A DNA stretch of 64,000 bases from Streptomyces halobius. Lineage in GTDB: Bacteria > Actinomycetota > Actinomycetes > Streptomycetales > Streptomycetaceae. Positions 25,155 through 34,216 of the stretch are shown piece by piece (position 1 is the stretch's first letter; every line of letters begins with the position of its first letter). Location of the stretch: the NCBI RefSeq assembly GCF_023277745.1, contig NZ_CP086322.1:1-64000 (forward strand), read 5' to 3'. The notes beneath the pieces are model-generated. The model did not search any database. It had not been told where the DNA came from and saw only the letters and a list, made by a program, of their open reading frames with translations. A program made the position numbers and the translations under genes.

Positions 25155-28100
25155 GTGGCACACCAGCGCAGCACGACCGCGCCCAGCTGCACGCCGGGGA
25201 GCGGGCGTGCGGGACGCAAGCCGGCAGCGTCCGGCGGGGTCGTGCCCGCCATCGGCTTCGGCGCGGCAGGACGGGTGGCTCCGCTGCAGGGAGAGCTGAC
25301 GCTGTCGTTCCTGACCAGGCTCGCCGCCCGCTACCACCTCACCATCCGCGACCTGCTCGCCGCTGTCACCGACGTCGGCGGCCTGCAGAACCTCACCGGC
25401 ATGCTGTACCCGGACAGCGAGATCCACCTCAACGCCCAGGCCCGCGCCCGCGTTTGCGTGCTCTGCCGTGTTGCGCCGCACGTGCTCGAGCGTGCCCTGC
25501 CCGCATGGACACGGGAAGAGCCGTGCGGCAAGTACGGGGCCGGCCCTATCGGGCGGCTGACGCGCGGTGAGGAGGCCGTCGCGGCCTGGGGGCCGGCCTG
25601 CCCCGCCTGCACCGCCGCCCGCACCGGACGTGGCCTGCCCGCACGCCGGTACCTAGCCCCCGAGGAGCGGGTCTGCGCACGCCACCGGTACTGGCTCCTG
25701 TACGTGCCCCACACCAGCGGCCTGCCCGTGCCCCTCGACCAGTGCCCGGAAGTAGTCAGAGCCCAGCGGCGGCATGTCCGGCTGCTGCGCCGCTCCCCCA
25801 CTGGGGCGCAGGCTTTCGAGGTCGCCCGCGCCGTCACCAGCTTCTGGTGGGACCAGCCCTGGCCGGACGAGGAACGCCTGTGGCCTGCCCGCCTCAAGGC
25901 CACGCGTCCGGATGATGCCGATCCCGGCTGGTGGAAGGTGGCCGCCCGCGACCTGATCACCTATCCCGAAACCGTCGCCCTCGCACGCCTGCTGGCCTGC
26001 CACCCCCTGCAGCAACGCACCGTTACTGAATCGGGCGGCCATCTCCCCTACACACTGGGCGAGCTGCCCCAGTTGCTGACCGAAATCGCCGACCAGCTCG
26101 GGCGGCCGTGGCTCGCCCGCCACCTCGCCGCCGTCACCCACGGACCGCTGTTCACCTGGGCCCACTCCTGCATACGCACCCGCGCCAACTCGGCACCCGC
26201 GGCGCAGCAAACACTGTGGAAGGTCCACTCACCACACCGGCCCCGCCCCCTCAGCGACCTCCTGCCCCCACCGGAATCACGCACCGCCAGCGGCCAGCCG
26301 GAACCACGCATCGACGATGGCCAGTCGGAACCGCGGCCGGTCAAACGGCTGCGCGGCCACAGCCTCCAAGCCGAACGCGCCTTCGAGAGAGGCTTTGCGC
26401 ACGCCCGTGCCTACCACCAGCGGCACGGGCATCTGGCCGTCCCCAAGGAAGACGCTTTGGGGGATTACCCGCTGGGCACGTGGCTGTCCAATCTGCGCAC
26501 CCGCCGCACCTGCCTGCCCGCCCACCAAGCCGCCGCCCTCCACGCGCTGTCCCCGTGGTGGAACGCGCCATGGAGCACCCTGTGGCAGCGCACCTGGCAC
26601 CAGGCCCGCGATCGCGCAGAAGCTCACGGCCCGCTCAAGCCGGCCAGCGGCTTTCCCACCACCAGCTACAGCCTGGGCGAATGGCTGTACCTGCAGTGCA
26701 CCCGCTACCCCGCCCTTCACCCCGAACAACAACGCCTCCTCACCCAGATCGGCATCGACGCCGCGGCGGCAGCCGCCGCCCGGCCCAGACGGCGCAACCT
26801 CAAGGCCGGCGCCGAAGAAGCCCTCGCCCACGCCCGCTTCTACGCCACCAAACACGGCAGCCTGGCGTCCGTAACCTCCGCAACCGTCCACGAGGGCTTC
26901 CGCCTGGGACAGTGGCTCGCCAACCAGCGCAACTACCAGCGCGCCGGCCACCGCCCCCTGCCCGCCGGCCGCGTCCAGGCCCTCAACGCCATCGACCCCT
27001 GGTGGTGCCCGCCCTGGAACCTGAAATGGCAACGCAACTACTACCGCGCCCGAGACGCCGCCGACGGCCGCCTCCTCCTCCAGGCCGAGAACGGCTTTGA
27101 TTGCCTCAACGATTCTGGGGCCGCCGACTGGGTGTGGCGCCAGTGCGCCAGGTACGACGAGCTCAGCCCGGAGCAGCAGCAACTCCTCGCCGAGATCGGC
27201 ATCACCGCCGAGGCGGCCCGCACGGCCCTGGAACATGCACGTACGGCTCCGAAAGCACCGGCTGCCGCCCCAGCTCCGGGGGCAAAAGGCAAGACCAGCC
27301 AAGCCATAAGGGCTGCAGATCCTGCAACTCCCACCGGTCCGCGTCGCAGACGGCGTGCCGCCGAGCCGAAGCGTCCCCACGAGCCCCGCAGCCGCCTTGG
27401 ACACCGCCCCGATCTGAGGCCGGGCTTCGAGACGGCCCTGGCACACGCCCAAGCCTGGCACGCTGAACACGGCCACCTCGCCGTCCCACGTGACACCCGG
27501 CACGACGGCTACCCCCTGGGCATGTGGCTGTTCAGCCAGCGCAACCGCGCCAAACAACGTGCCCGAGCCGGTATGCCGCCCTCACCCCACCTGACCGAAA
27601 TCGCCGCGATCGACCCCTGGTGGAACCCACCGTGGGACCTGCACTGGCAGCGCAACTACTACCGCGCCCTCGACCACATCGCTGCGGGCAACCCGTTCGA
27701 TCCCGTCGCCCGCATCCCTGCACCGAGCACCGTCCTGGGCAGCTGGATCACCCGGGCCTGCCTGCAATACCACCAACTCCACCCCGGCCAGCAGTGCCTG
27801 CTGAACACGGTCGGCATCACCGCTCAGACAGCCGAACAGTGGCCGCCCAGCCCCCGCCCCCGGCCCCACGCCGAAGCCCTCACCCACGCCCGTAGCTGGG
27901 CTGACGAACACGGCCACCTCTGCCCGCCGATCAAGACCGTCCACGACGGCTTCCCCCTCGGCGAATGGCTCAACCGACAACGCGAACTCGCCAAAGCCAG
28001 GACCACCCCTACCCCCACGCAGCAGGCCCTCGCCGCGATCGCCCCCTGGTGGAACCCGCCCTGGCCCATCCTGTGGCAACGCGCCTACCACCACGCACAC

Positions 28101-28217
28101 ACCCACCCCCACCACCCGGCAGCCCGCAACTGGCTCCAAAACCAACGCCGCGGATGGCTACTCCTCCACCCCCACCAACAACACCTCCTCACCACAGCCG
28201 GCCTCGTCAGCATCTGA
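25155..28217 (+). CDS. tniQ: TniQ fused to four helicase-associated (HA)-type repeats
   Basis: 1020 residues from GTG 25155 (GGGG upstream). Residues 1-400 are TniQ-like: LQGELTLSFLTRLAARYHLT, then a zinc-binding pattern (CVLC near 102, CPAC near 149, CARH near 174). From about residue 410 to the end are four tandem units of about 130-150 residues. Each has an HA-like half (YHQRHGHLAVPKE with LGTWLSNLR; WHAEHGHLAVPRD with LGMWLFSQR; ADEHGHLCPP with LGEWLNRQR), a DPWWNPPW block and a second half ending LLTQIGI-like. HA modules are DNA-binding repeats normally found in helicases, as in the gene at 3.7-6.1 kb. The fusion suggests they direct target recognition. Function inferred. Confidence 0.8.
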   Translation: MAHQRSTTAPSCTPGSGRAGRKPAASGGVVPAIGFGAAGRVAPLQGELTLSFLTRLAARYHLTIRDLLAAVTDVGGLQNLTGMLYPDSEIHLNAQARARVCVLCRVAPHVLERALPAWTREEPCGKYGAGPIGRLTRGEEAVAAWGPACPACTAARTGRGLPARRYLAPEERVCARHRYWLLYVPHTSGLPVPLDQCPEVVRAQRRHVRLLRRSPTGAQAFEVARAVTSFWWDQPWPDEERLWPARLKATRPDDADPGWWKVAARDLITYPETVALARLLACHPLQQRTVTESGGHLPYTLGELPQLLTEIADQLGRPWLARHLAAVTHGPLFTWAHSCIRTRANSAPAAQQTLWKVHSPHRPRPLSDLLPPPESRTASGQPEPRIDDGQSEPRPVKRLRGHSLQAERAFERGFAHARAYHQRHGHLAVPKEDALGDYPLGTWLSNLRTRRTCLPAHQAAALHALSPWWNAPWSTLWQRTWHQARDRAEAHGPLKPASGFPTTSYSLGEWLYLQCTRYPALHPEQQRLLTQIGIDAAAAAAARPRRRNLKAGAEEALAHARFYATKHGSLASVTSATVHEGFRLGQWLANQRNYQRAGHRPLPAGRVQALNAIDPWWCPPWNLKWQRNYYRARDAADGRLLLQAENGFDCLNDSGAADWVWRQCARYDELSPEQQQLLAEIGITAEAARTALEHARTAPKAPAAAPAPGAKGKTSQAIRAADPATPTGPRRRRRAAEPKRPHEPRSRLGHRPDLRPGFETALAHAQAWHAEHGHLAVPRDTRHDGYPLGMWLFSQRNRAKQRARAGMPPSPHLTEIAAIDPWWNPPWDLHWQRNYYRALDHIAAGNPFDPVARIPAPSTVLGSWITRACLQYHQLHPGQQCLLNTVGITAQTAEQWPPSPRPRPHAEALTHARSWADEHGHLCPPIKTVHDGFPLGEWLNRQRELAKARTTPTPTQQALAAIAPWWNPPWPILWQRAYHHAHTHPHHPAARNWLQNQRRGWLLLHPHQQHLLTTAGLVSI

Positions 28218-28752
28218 ACGTCCCCTATGGCCGACACTGGCGCCACCCGTCCCCCATCGACCGACTCCCTCAACCAGCCGCGACCGGCGAGAACTTCGGA
28301 ACGGATCTGGCCGAACAGGCCCCCGAGGGCGCCGCGATGAGCGATACTGGTGAGCAGATCTGGCGTGCCCGCAGGAGGATGCACGCAGCCAGCGAGTAGA
28401 AGAAAGGCGGCGCGGAAAAGGTTAAATGAACCGGCTTAAGGGCTTTATCAGCCTTCTTTTTGTGGGCTACTGCATGTAGCCCACCCTGCCCAAAAAGCCG
28501 AAGAAATCCTCCCCCGCTAAAACCGCCGAACAACCCCTCTAAACCACCCCACGAGGCCAGCGAACCGGTCTCCCGAGGGGCTGACAGGCCTGCCCTAAAA
28601 CACTACCGGCCCGCCCCACAGCGGCGCCGGTCCTCGGCATGCCCTCACACCACGGCACACCCGTGCCGCCTCTCCCCGTCCCAGCCGTCCCCGCACGGCT
28701 CGTTCAGGCATGAGGCGGCCCAGCCGTCACGTGCTGGAAGGGCATCCACGCG
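28218..28752. other. Gene-poor stretch downstream of the Tn7-like module
   Basis: No convincing gene. A short frame (ATG 28337, about 20 codons, MSDTGEQIWRARRRMHAASE) is too small to support. Bases 28395-28545 are unusually A-rich for this window (gaaaaggttaaatgaacc, aaaaagccgaagaaatcc) and hold the hairpin described separately. The right end of the transposon would be expected here, but no terminal repeat partner survives because the left end is lost. Confidence 0.4.
28462..28484. terminator. Perfect 9-bp hairpin, probable terminator
   Basis: GTGGGCTAC (28462-28470), loop tgcat, GTAGCCCAC (28476-28484). T-rich sequence (cttctttt) precedes it and A-rich sequence (caaaaagccgaag) follows, so it would work best as a terminator for minus-strand transcripts, although it sits after plus-strand genes. 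It may alternatively be a replication or transposon-end structure. Confidence 0.45.
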
Positions 28753-29112
28753 ATGAACTCGTCGTCCCTCGCCCCCCTCACCGGCCTCCTGGCCGGACTC
28801 CCCGCGGTCCTCGCCGGCGCCCTGGGCGGTGCACCCTGGTGGGCCGTCGGAGCGATCGTCATCGCGGCATACCTCGCCGTCCCCCTCACCAGCCTGATCC
28901 TCGAACACGCCAGACAACGAAAAGGAACACTCGTCGACGAGAAATTCGCAGCCACACTGGACCAGATAACAGACCCCGAAAAAAGAATCCAAGCCATCAT
29001 CAGCTACCGGCAGGCCACAGCTCCCACCCCCCAACCACCCCCCGACCCACCACCAGGAGAACTACCACCCGCAGACCCAGACAGCGCCAACCAATCACCG
29101 GCATCCGCATAG
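28753..29112 (+). CDS. Small membrane-anchored hypothetical protein
   Basis: 119 residues from ATG 28753. The N-terminal half is hydrophobic with two likely membrane segments (LTGLLAGLPAVLAGALGG and WWAVGAIVIAAYLAVPLTSL). Then a basic cytoplasmic helix (EHARQRKGTLVDEKF, ITDPEKRIQAIISY) and a Pro-rich tail (PQPPPDPPPGELPPADP). No ribosome-binding site is obvious. No family recognised. Confidence 0.5.
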   Translation: MNSSSLAPLTGLLAGLPAVLAGALGGAPWWAVGAIVIAAYLAVPLTSLILEHARQRKGTLVDEKFAATLDQITDPEKRIQAIISYRQATAPTPQPPPDPPPGELPPADPDSANQSPASA

Positions 29113-29656
29113 ACGAGGACGGCCGGGGCTCTGGCGGGGCGCGCCGCCCGCAGGACGATCTTGCGGGACGTGCCTCCTTCGGCTCAGCACGCGGCTGCCG
29201 GGGCTAGGGGCAGCTGCCCAACGGCGGCGGCCCGCAGGGCGGTTTCGACAAGGCCGCGATGGCCCGCCGGGGGCTGAAGGCTGGGCCGCAAGCCCCCGGA
29301 TAACGATGTAGTCGCGCAGGGCGGCGTTACACAGGCTGCTGTTCTGCTTGCCGTGCAGCAGACCCAGGAGGGACACCACTACCTACCAGCGATCACTGGA
29401 CCTGATCCCTGACCAACCACAAGTGACACGACCTGATCACCCGGCCTGCTACCTGACAAACCCGCAGGTCAGCCCCCACCATCAAGATCCGCTCCCACAA
29501 TCGCACCCACCTCCGAAGCGCCCGCACCACCCGACCACACCAGCGCACCAAACTGACAACCCCAAGCCAGCTCACCAACCACTGATCAGAAAAACCGCTC
29601 CTGGACACCAGCAGCTGGCCGAACTCGGACTCGACTGGGCGGGCGCGGCACCGGGA
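29113..29656. other. Non-coding stretch with repeat copy A
   Basis: No supported gene before 29657. The first 270 bases are GC-rich with no recognisable product in either strand. The second part (29385-29640) is a diverged repeat shared with 32412-32681. Confidence 0.4.
29385..29640 (+). repeat. Diverged ~260-bp direct repeat, copy A, ending in an HA-like coda
   Basis: Aligns with 32412-32681. Shared landmarks in order: acaagtgaca, ctgatca, tgacaaacc, aggtca, a second ctgatca followed by aaaaac, and ctcctggacac against ctcccggacac. The end reads QQLAELGLDWA in frame, like the C-terminus of an HA repeat. The upstream part does not look coding and is dense in TGATCA and TGAC/GTCA words. Confidence 0.55.
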
Positions 29657-30028
29657 ATGTCTGAAGGTGCCCCGCTCGCCGCCCGTCAGGATGAGGACGT
29701 GCCCGAGCAGCCCGACGAACCGCCCGTGCGCTGGAAGGGCCTCTGGCCCATCCAGTTCCCCTCCCCTACCTCTGAGGGACCTGTCCTGTCCGAGGAAGAA
29801 CTTGAGGCCCGCATCGCGCGCGCCACGCGAGTACAGCGAGCCAGCGAGCTGGTGCGCGCACTGCGCCGTCATTCCAAGGAGGAACTGCTGCGCATGGCCG
29901 ACGAGGCCGGTCTGCGCCACGACTCCCCGCGGAAATGGCGCAAGGACGAGATCGCGGACGCCATCGCGGACCATCAACTCAGGGCCCCTGCCCACCCCAC
30001 CCATGACCCCGAGGAGGAGATCGGCTGA
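29657..30028 (+). CDS. Hypothetical protein with a SAP/Rho-N-like helical segment
   Basis: 123 residues from ATG 29657. The frame is also open upstream through the HA-like coda, so the true start is uncertain. The N-terminus is acidic and Pro-rich. The C-terminal half is helical: ASELVRALRRHSKEELLRMA then ADEAGLRHDSPRKWRKDEI. The pattern of two short helices with a Lys-rich turn recalls SAP/Rho-N nucleic-acid-binding folds, but this is only a resemblance. No family recognised. Confidence 0.5.
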   Translation: MSEGAPLAARQDEDVPEQPDEPPVRWKGLWPIQFPSPTSEGPVLSEEELEARIARATRVQRASELVRALRRHSKEELLRMADEAGLRHDSPRKWRKDEIADAIADHQLRAPAHPTHDPEEEIG

Positions 30029-30390
30029 ACATCGGGCAGTACGACGCGTGGGTGAAAGAGCGCCAGGAGGCGAAGGAGGAACTGAAGGCCCAGGTGTGTC
30101 TACCCACAGGCCGCTACGGGAGCTGCCCGCCGCTGCCTGCCGGCCATCTCCAGCGCGTCCTCCCGCTGCCGCCATACCCCCTGAGAAGTTGCGGGGGATG
30201 TGGAGGTAGCGGCGTGGGTCGGTCTGTTCCGCCTACCGGTCTGCGCAATGTTGACCCGGGCTTTCGTCACCGGTGACACAAAAGGTTGGCAGAGAACGTC
30301 AGTCACCATGCCTGCTCAGGCCGGTCTTTCCACTGACATCGCGAGACGATCAATGACTGCCAGTCCCACGCAGACCATCAGTGTGGCTAA
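30029..30390. other. Gene-poor stretch with the start of a truncated gene
   Basis: Directly after the previous stop a frame reads NIGQYDAWVKERQEAKEELK then loses coding character after about 30 codons, as if only the 5' end of a coupled gene remains. Nothing else is supported up to 30390. Confidence 0.35.
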
Positions 30391-30606
30391 GCAACCAGAA
30401 GGCACGACGCGGCCGTCGGTGTCGCCCACCTGGCGCTCATCACGGCCACGGACATCGAGATCATGAACGGCGACTACGAGGCCCGCACCCTGGCCGGCGT
30501 CTACGGCTACAAGGACGGCTGGGGCGAACTCGGCCCGCACCTCGCCGAGGAGATCACCGCACTGCTCACCACTGAGCAGTCCTCCGACCAGAAGCCGCCC
30601 GCCTGA
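30391..30606 (+). pseudogene. 5'-truncated hypothetical gene fragment
   Basis: Frame open from just after a stop at 30388, with no good start until ATG 30463. It reads AAVGVAHLALITATDIEI, then MNGDYEARTLAGVYGYKDG and EEITALLTTEQSSDQKPPA. Codon use is typical of genes here, so this is probably the 3' end of a real gene whose 5' part is gone. No family recognised. Confidence 0.45.
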
Positions 30607-30728
30607 CGCGCCGATCACGGCAGGCACCGCGCTCGCTGCTCCCCTGCCCGGAGCGCGCGCGTGGCGCCGGCTGGTGGCACCCTTGTCTTCCCTGCTCCAC
30701 GAACAGTCCCTGCCTAGGTGATCACAAC

Positions 30729-31520
30729 ATGAGCGAAAAAGTGAGATTTTCGAGCGTCGTCGGCCCCGAACTGGCCGGAGCGATCGACCTGCCGGACGGC
30801 GAGATCCGCGGCTGGGGGATCTTCGTGCACGGATTCACGCTCGGCAAGGGCTCGCCGGCCGCGTCGCGTGTCAGCAAGCAGTTGGCACGCGAGGGGATCG
30901 GAATGCTGCGCTTCGACAACCTCGGAATCGGGGACTCCGACGGCGACTGGGGGGACGGTTCCTTCACCGTCAAGGTCCAGGACACGATCCGTGCCGCAGC
31001 CATGATGGCGGAGCGAGGGACTCCGGCAGACCTGCTGGTGGGGCACTCATGGGGAGGCGCCGCCGTCCTCGCCGCGGCGGCTGAGGCAACCGGCGTCCGC
31101 GCGGTCGCCACGATCGGAGCGCCGGTCGATCCCAGCCACGTCGAGCGACAGTACGACGCGATCGTGGATCGCGTGCTCAGTGAAGGGTCGCACGAGTGGT
31201 TCGTCGGCGGGAGGACCCTGGTCCTCAAGCGCGCCTTCGTCGAAGACGTCCGCCGTGCTCACCTGCGGGATCGGATCGGCGAGTTGGACCTGCCGCTACT
31301 CGTCCTGCATTCGCCGACCGACAACACCGTCGACATCGACAACGCCGGAGAGATCTTCCGCGAGGCACGACACCCGCGAAGCTTCGTCTCACTCGAAGGA
31401 GCAGACCATCTCCTGACCGTCCGAGGACAAGCACAGCGAGCCGCCCACATCATCAGCGCCTGGGCCGACCAGTACATCCACGGGTCACGGCCCGCAGGAG
31501 AGACATCTCAGGTGGTTTAG
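30729..31520 (+). CDS. Alpha/beta hydrolase
   Basis: 263 residues starting MSEKVRFSSVVGPELAGAID. It has the alpha/beta-hydrolase signature: oxyanion loop GIFVHGFTLGKGSPA, nucleophile elbow LVGHSWGGAAV (Ser in GHSWG), and the acid and His regions LLVLHSPTDNTVD and LEGADHLLT. It resembles the hydrolase domain found alone or ahead of OsmC domains, but no OsmC part is present. The substrate cannot be read from sequence. It is a single gene between broken elements, with an IS5-family remnant directly after the stop. Confidence 0.8.
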   Translation: MSEKVRFSSVVGPELAGAIDLPDGEIRGWGIFVHGFTLGKGSPAASRVSKQLAREGIGMLRFDNLGIGDSDGDWGDGSFTVKVQDTIRAAAMMAERGTPADLLVGHSWGGAAVLAAAAEATGVRAVATIGAPVDPSHVERQYDAIVDRVLSEGSHEWFVGGRTLVLKRAFVEDVRRAHLRDRIGELDLPLLVLHSPTDNTVDIDNAGEIFREARHPRSFVSLEGADHLLTVRGQAQRAAHIISAWADQYIHGSRPAGETSQVV

Positions 31521-31850
31521 TGCTCGCTCGGACAGGTACGGGGTCAGGGTCGCGGGTGGGGCGGTCTTCCCAGCGGTGGGCGGTCCAGGCGCGTCGGAAC
31601 AGGCTGCGTACGGTGATGACGGCATCCGCGAGGCCGAAGAAGGCGTTGATGATGCTGGTGCGGTGTTCGTAAGCAGCGTGCGTGCCGGTAGAGGGCGTTC
31701 TGACGGGCGTGGGTGCCAGCGATGGGTGGCCTGGAGAGGGACTTTCTCGCCTTGGTGTGCAATCCGGCCTCCGGGCGGGCCGCATGGTCGAGAGTGGTGC
31801 GGATGTTGCCCGAGTCGTAGCCGGCGTTCAGGTACACGGTCAGAACTGCA
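31505..31850 (-). pseudogene. IS5-family transposase 3' remnant
   Basis: Minus-strand frames together read LNAGYDSGNIRTTLDHA, then KARKSLSRPPIAGTHARQ-type noise, then YEHRTSIINAFFGLADAVI and TVRSLFRRAWTAHRWEDRP. These match the end of IS5-family (IS427-like) transposases (GYDS block and the AxxTVRxLxRRAW tail). Frame changes every 50-100 bases and the N-terminal part is missing. Dead remnant. Confidence 0.65.
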
Positions 31851-31851
31851 G

Positions 31852-32080
31852 CTACAGGAAACGAGACTCGGTAAAGCGCCGGGCCTGGTCGACAAGGTAA
31901 GGCCGCACCCCGCGGAGCGCACGGTCGACATCGCGCCGATGCAGGCTGACGATCTCCAGGCCGCTGCAGCAAGAGGACACGATCTGTTCGGTGCGGTACG
32001 ACCGGGTGCTCTCCCCTGAGACGTCGTAGGTGCTGTCGACCTGCTGGAGCAGCCCCTGGCTCACACTGCCGCCTCTCATT
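31852..32080 (-). CDS. Possible small hypothetical gene
   Basis: 75 codons from ATG 32080 with a GGGG stretch just upstream: MRGGSVSQGLLQQVDSTYDV through DVDRALRGVRPYLVDQARRF to SRFL. Third positions are mostly G/C, as in real genes here. It lies between transposase and HA remnants, so it may itself be a fragment. No family recognised. Confidence 0.35.
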
Positions 32081-32129
32081 AAGTCCCCCGTGCCGCGCAC
32101 CAGCGCCCCGGGCACGAAGCCCAGTACTC

Positions 32130-32201
32130 GTGGCACGACGCGACCGCCTGGACGACACCCAGCTCGCCGCACTCGCCGACCTCGGACTCGACTGGGTGTG
32201 A
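32130..32201 (+). pseudogene. HA-repeat 3' end remnant
   Basis: Reads ARRDRLDDTQLAALADLGL then DWV and a stop. This is the typical coda of a helicase-associated repeat (…QLAALADLGLDW). No start or upstream helicase remains. It is the second of three such codas in the window. Confidence 0.5.
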
Positions 32202-32852
32202 AGGCCCTGGGGGACGTTCGGGCCATTACCTGATCGGCTGATGAGCAGTTGAGGCTGCGTGCAAGCGATAGGTGCGGCGGGGCATGGGGATGTCGGAGAA
32301 GGCGATGTTGCTCTCGTTGACGTGCGGTTCCTTGGTCCGCTGAGGGGTGAAGCGCGTGCGCGGTGGCGGGAGGCGGCTGCGGAGGTGGCGTTCGAGGGCG
32401 CTTGCCACAGACCAACAATCAGTGAAGATGATCAGCGCTCACTACAAGTGACAAGAACTGATCATGCGTCCCTCAACATGACAAACCGCCAGGTCAACGC
32501 CCCCGGCACAGCACCCCAACCCCCAGAGATCACAACTCCCCCAACAAACCCCTCTCATACAGAGAACTGATCAACCCAGGTCACAACACCAGGCCCTGAT
32601 CACAAAAACTGCTCCCGGACACGCGGCAAGCTCACCGCCGACAAACTCCAACAGCTGGCCGACCTCGGACTCGACTGGGCATGACCTGGGCCGGGCGTAG
32701 GCCGAAGGCGGTCTACGCCCGGTACGTGGCATCGGCGTGGTCGATGTACGCGGCGGCCATGGCCGCGACGCCCCTTGCGGGAACGCCGCACACCAAGACC
32801 CCCACTCTCTGCCCGTTGACACCGATGCGGACCAGTCCCCAGCCCCACAGCG
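32202..32852. other. Gene-poor mosaic with repeat copy B
   Basis: Holds no intact gene. A minus-strand frame (32226-32408, MASALERHLRSRLPPPRTRF) has weak support. Repeat copy B occupies 32412-32681. Beyond it a plus-strand frame to 32852 is not recognisable. Confidence 0.35.
32412..32681 (+). repeat. Diverged ~260-bp direct repeat, copy B, ending in an HA-like coda
   Basis: Partner of 29385-29640, same order of landmarks. It ends KLTADKLQQLADLGLDWA and a stop (TGA 32682), the C-terminus of an HA-like repeat. It contains several TGATCA words and AGGTCA words, more than expected by eye in DNA of this composition. Confidence 0.55.
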
Positions 32853-33344
32853 ATGATCTGGCTGACCACCCTCGGCCTGGACAGCACATACGCAGCCAAC
32901 GTCCTGCCCCCGCTACTGGTCACCGGCCTCGGCATCGGCCTGATCATCGCCCCAGCCATGAGCCTGGCCACCAGCCGCGTGGCCACCGAGGACGCCGGAG
33001 TCGCCTCCGCCTCCGTCAACACCATGCAGCAGATCGGCGGCTCCATCGGCACCGCCCTGCTCAACACCCTCGCCGCCAGCGCCGCCACGTCCTACCTGAG
33101 CGGCAAGAACCCCACCAGCAAGCTTGTCCAGGCCCAGGCCGCGCTGGAGTCCTACTCCACCGCATACTGGTGGGTAGCCAGCTTCTCCGCAGCCGGCGCA
33201 CTGATCACCGTGCTGCTCTACCGGCGCGGCGTCCCCGGGGTCGACACAGACACCGCCCCTACCACCGACACCGCAAAGGGAGAAGGGACGACCCGCGGAA
33301 CTACCCGGACCGGAACTTTGACAGTGATCGGAGACACACTATGA
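32853..33344 (+). pseudogene. C-terminal fragment of a DHA2-type MFS drug exporter
   Basis: About 163 residues: LPPLLVTGLGIGLIIAPAMS, then VATEDAGVASASVNTMQQIG with GGSIGTALLNTLAAS, and a last membrane segment (YWWVASFSAAGALITVLLYR). These are the final membrane helices of EmrB/QacA-type 14-TM transporters; the first ten or so helices are absent. The stop overlaps the methyltransferase start (ATGA), so the pair was once an operon. Confidence 0.8.
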
Positions 33345-34216
33345 CCAGCACACATGAGCAGTGGGACATCGTGTCGAGCGTCGGCCTGACCGCGCTCGGC
33401 GTCGCGTCCGGGCGTGCGATCGAGACCGCGCGCGGCGGCTTGATCAACGACCCCTACGCCGCCGCATTCGTCCGCGCCGTGAAGCCGGTGACCTCGCTGC
33501 CCACCAGCATCGATGAGATAGCCGAGGGGGAGCCGGAGCAGGTTTGGGACCGCATGGCCGGCTACTTGGGCGTACGCTCCCGGTTCTTCGACGAGTATTT
33601 CGCCGCCGTAGGCATAGCCCAGGTGGTGATCCTGGCCGCTGGACTGGACGCCCGTGCCTTCCGGCTGGACTGGCCGTCGGGCTGCGACCTGTACGAGGTC
33701 GACCAGCCGAAGGTACTGGAGTTCAAGCAGCAGGTGCTCGACGAGATCGGCGCCCGCCCGGCTTGCCGCAGGCACGCGGTGGCGACCGACCTACGCGACG
33801 ACTGGGTCGCCACGCTCACCGAGGCGGGCTTCGCCCCCGGCAGGCCCACGCTGTGGCTCGCCGAAGGCCTGCTGCTTTACCTGCCCGCCAGGGCAGAGGA
33901 AGCCCTCTTCAACGAGGTGCACCAGCTGTCCGCGCCGGGCAGCTCGATCGCCCTCGATCGGGCGCCCACCCACAATGCGGACTTCATGCGGAACCAGCCG
34001 ACCCCGACCTTCCCCGGCCTGCCTGAATTCGACTTCACCAAGCTGATCAGTACCGAACCGCGTCGCAACTGCGTCGACTGGCTGCGCTCAGTGGGCTGGG
34101 ACGTGACCGTTGAGTCGGCCGCCGAGGTCTCGGCGCGCTACGACCACCCCGTGCACCCTGACTTCGCGGACATGATGAAGCTAGGCACGCTGGTCACGGC
34201 TCGCCGCGCGGGTTGA
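33341..34216 (+). CDS. SAM-dependent methyltransferase (LCMT/TIGR00027 type)
   Basis: 291 residues from ATG 33341, coupled to the truncated exporter. Family marks: GVASGRAIETARGGLINDPY at the N-terminus, the SAM-binding stretch AQVVILAAGLDARAFRLDW, then DLYEVDQPKVLEFKQQVL and LWLAEGLLLYLPARAEEAL. The family is used for O-methylation in secondary metabolism, among other roles; the substrate is unknown. The coding region is intact, but its former promoter may have been lost with the exporter's 5' half. Confidence 0.82.
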   Translation: MTSTHEQWDIVSSVGLTALGVASGRAIETARGGLINDPYAAAFVRAVKPVTSLPTSIDEIAEGEPEQVWDRMAGYLGVRSRFFDEYFAAVGIAQVVILAAGLDARAFRLDWPSGCDLYEVDQPKVLEFKQQVLDEIGARPACRRHAVATDLRDDWVATLTEAGFAPGRPTLWLAEGLLLYLPARAEEALFNEVHQLSAPGSSIALDRAPTHNADFMRNQPTPTFPGLPEFDFTKLISTEPRRNCVDWLRSVGWDVTVESAAEVSARYDHPVHPDFADMMKLGTLVTARRAG

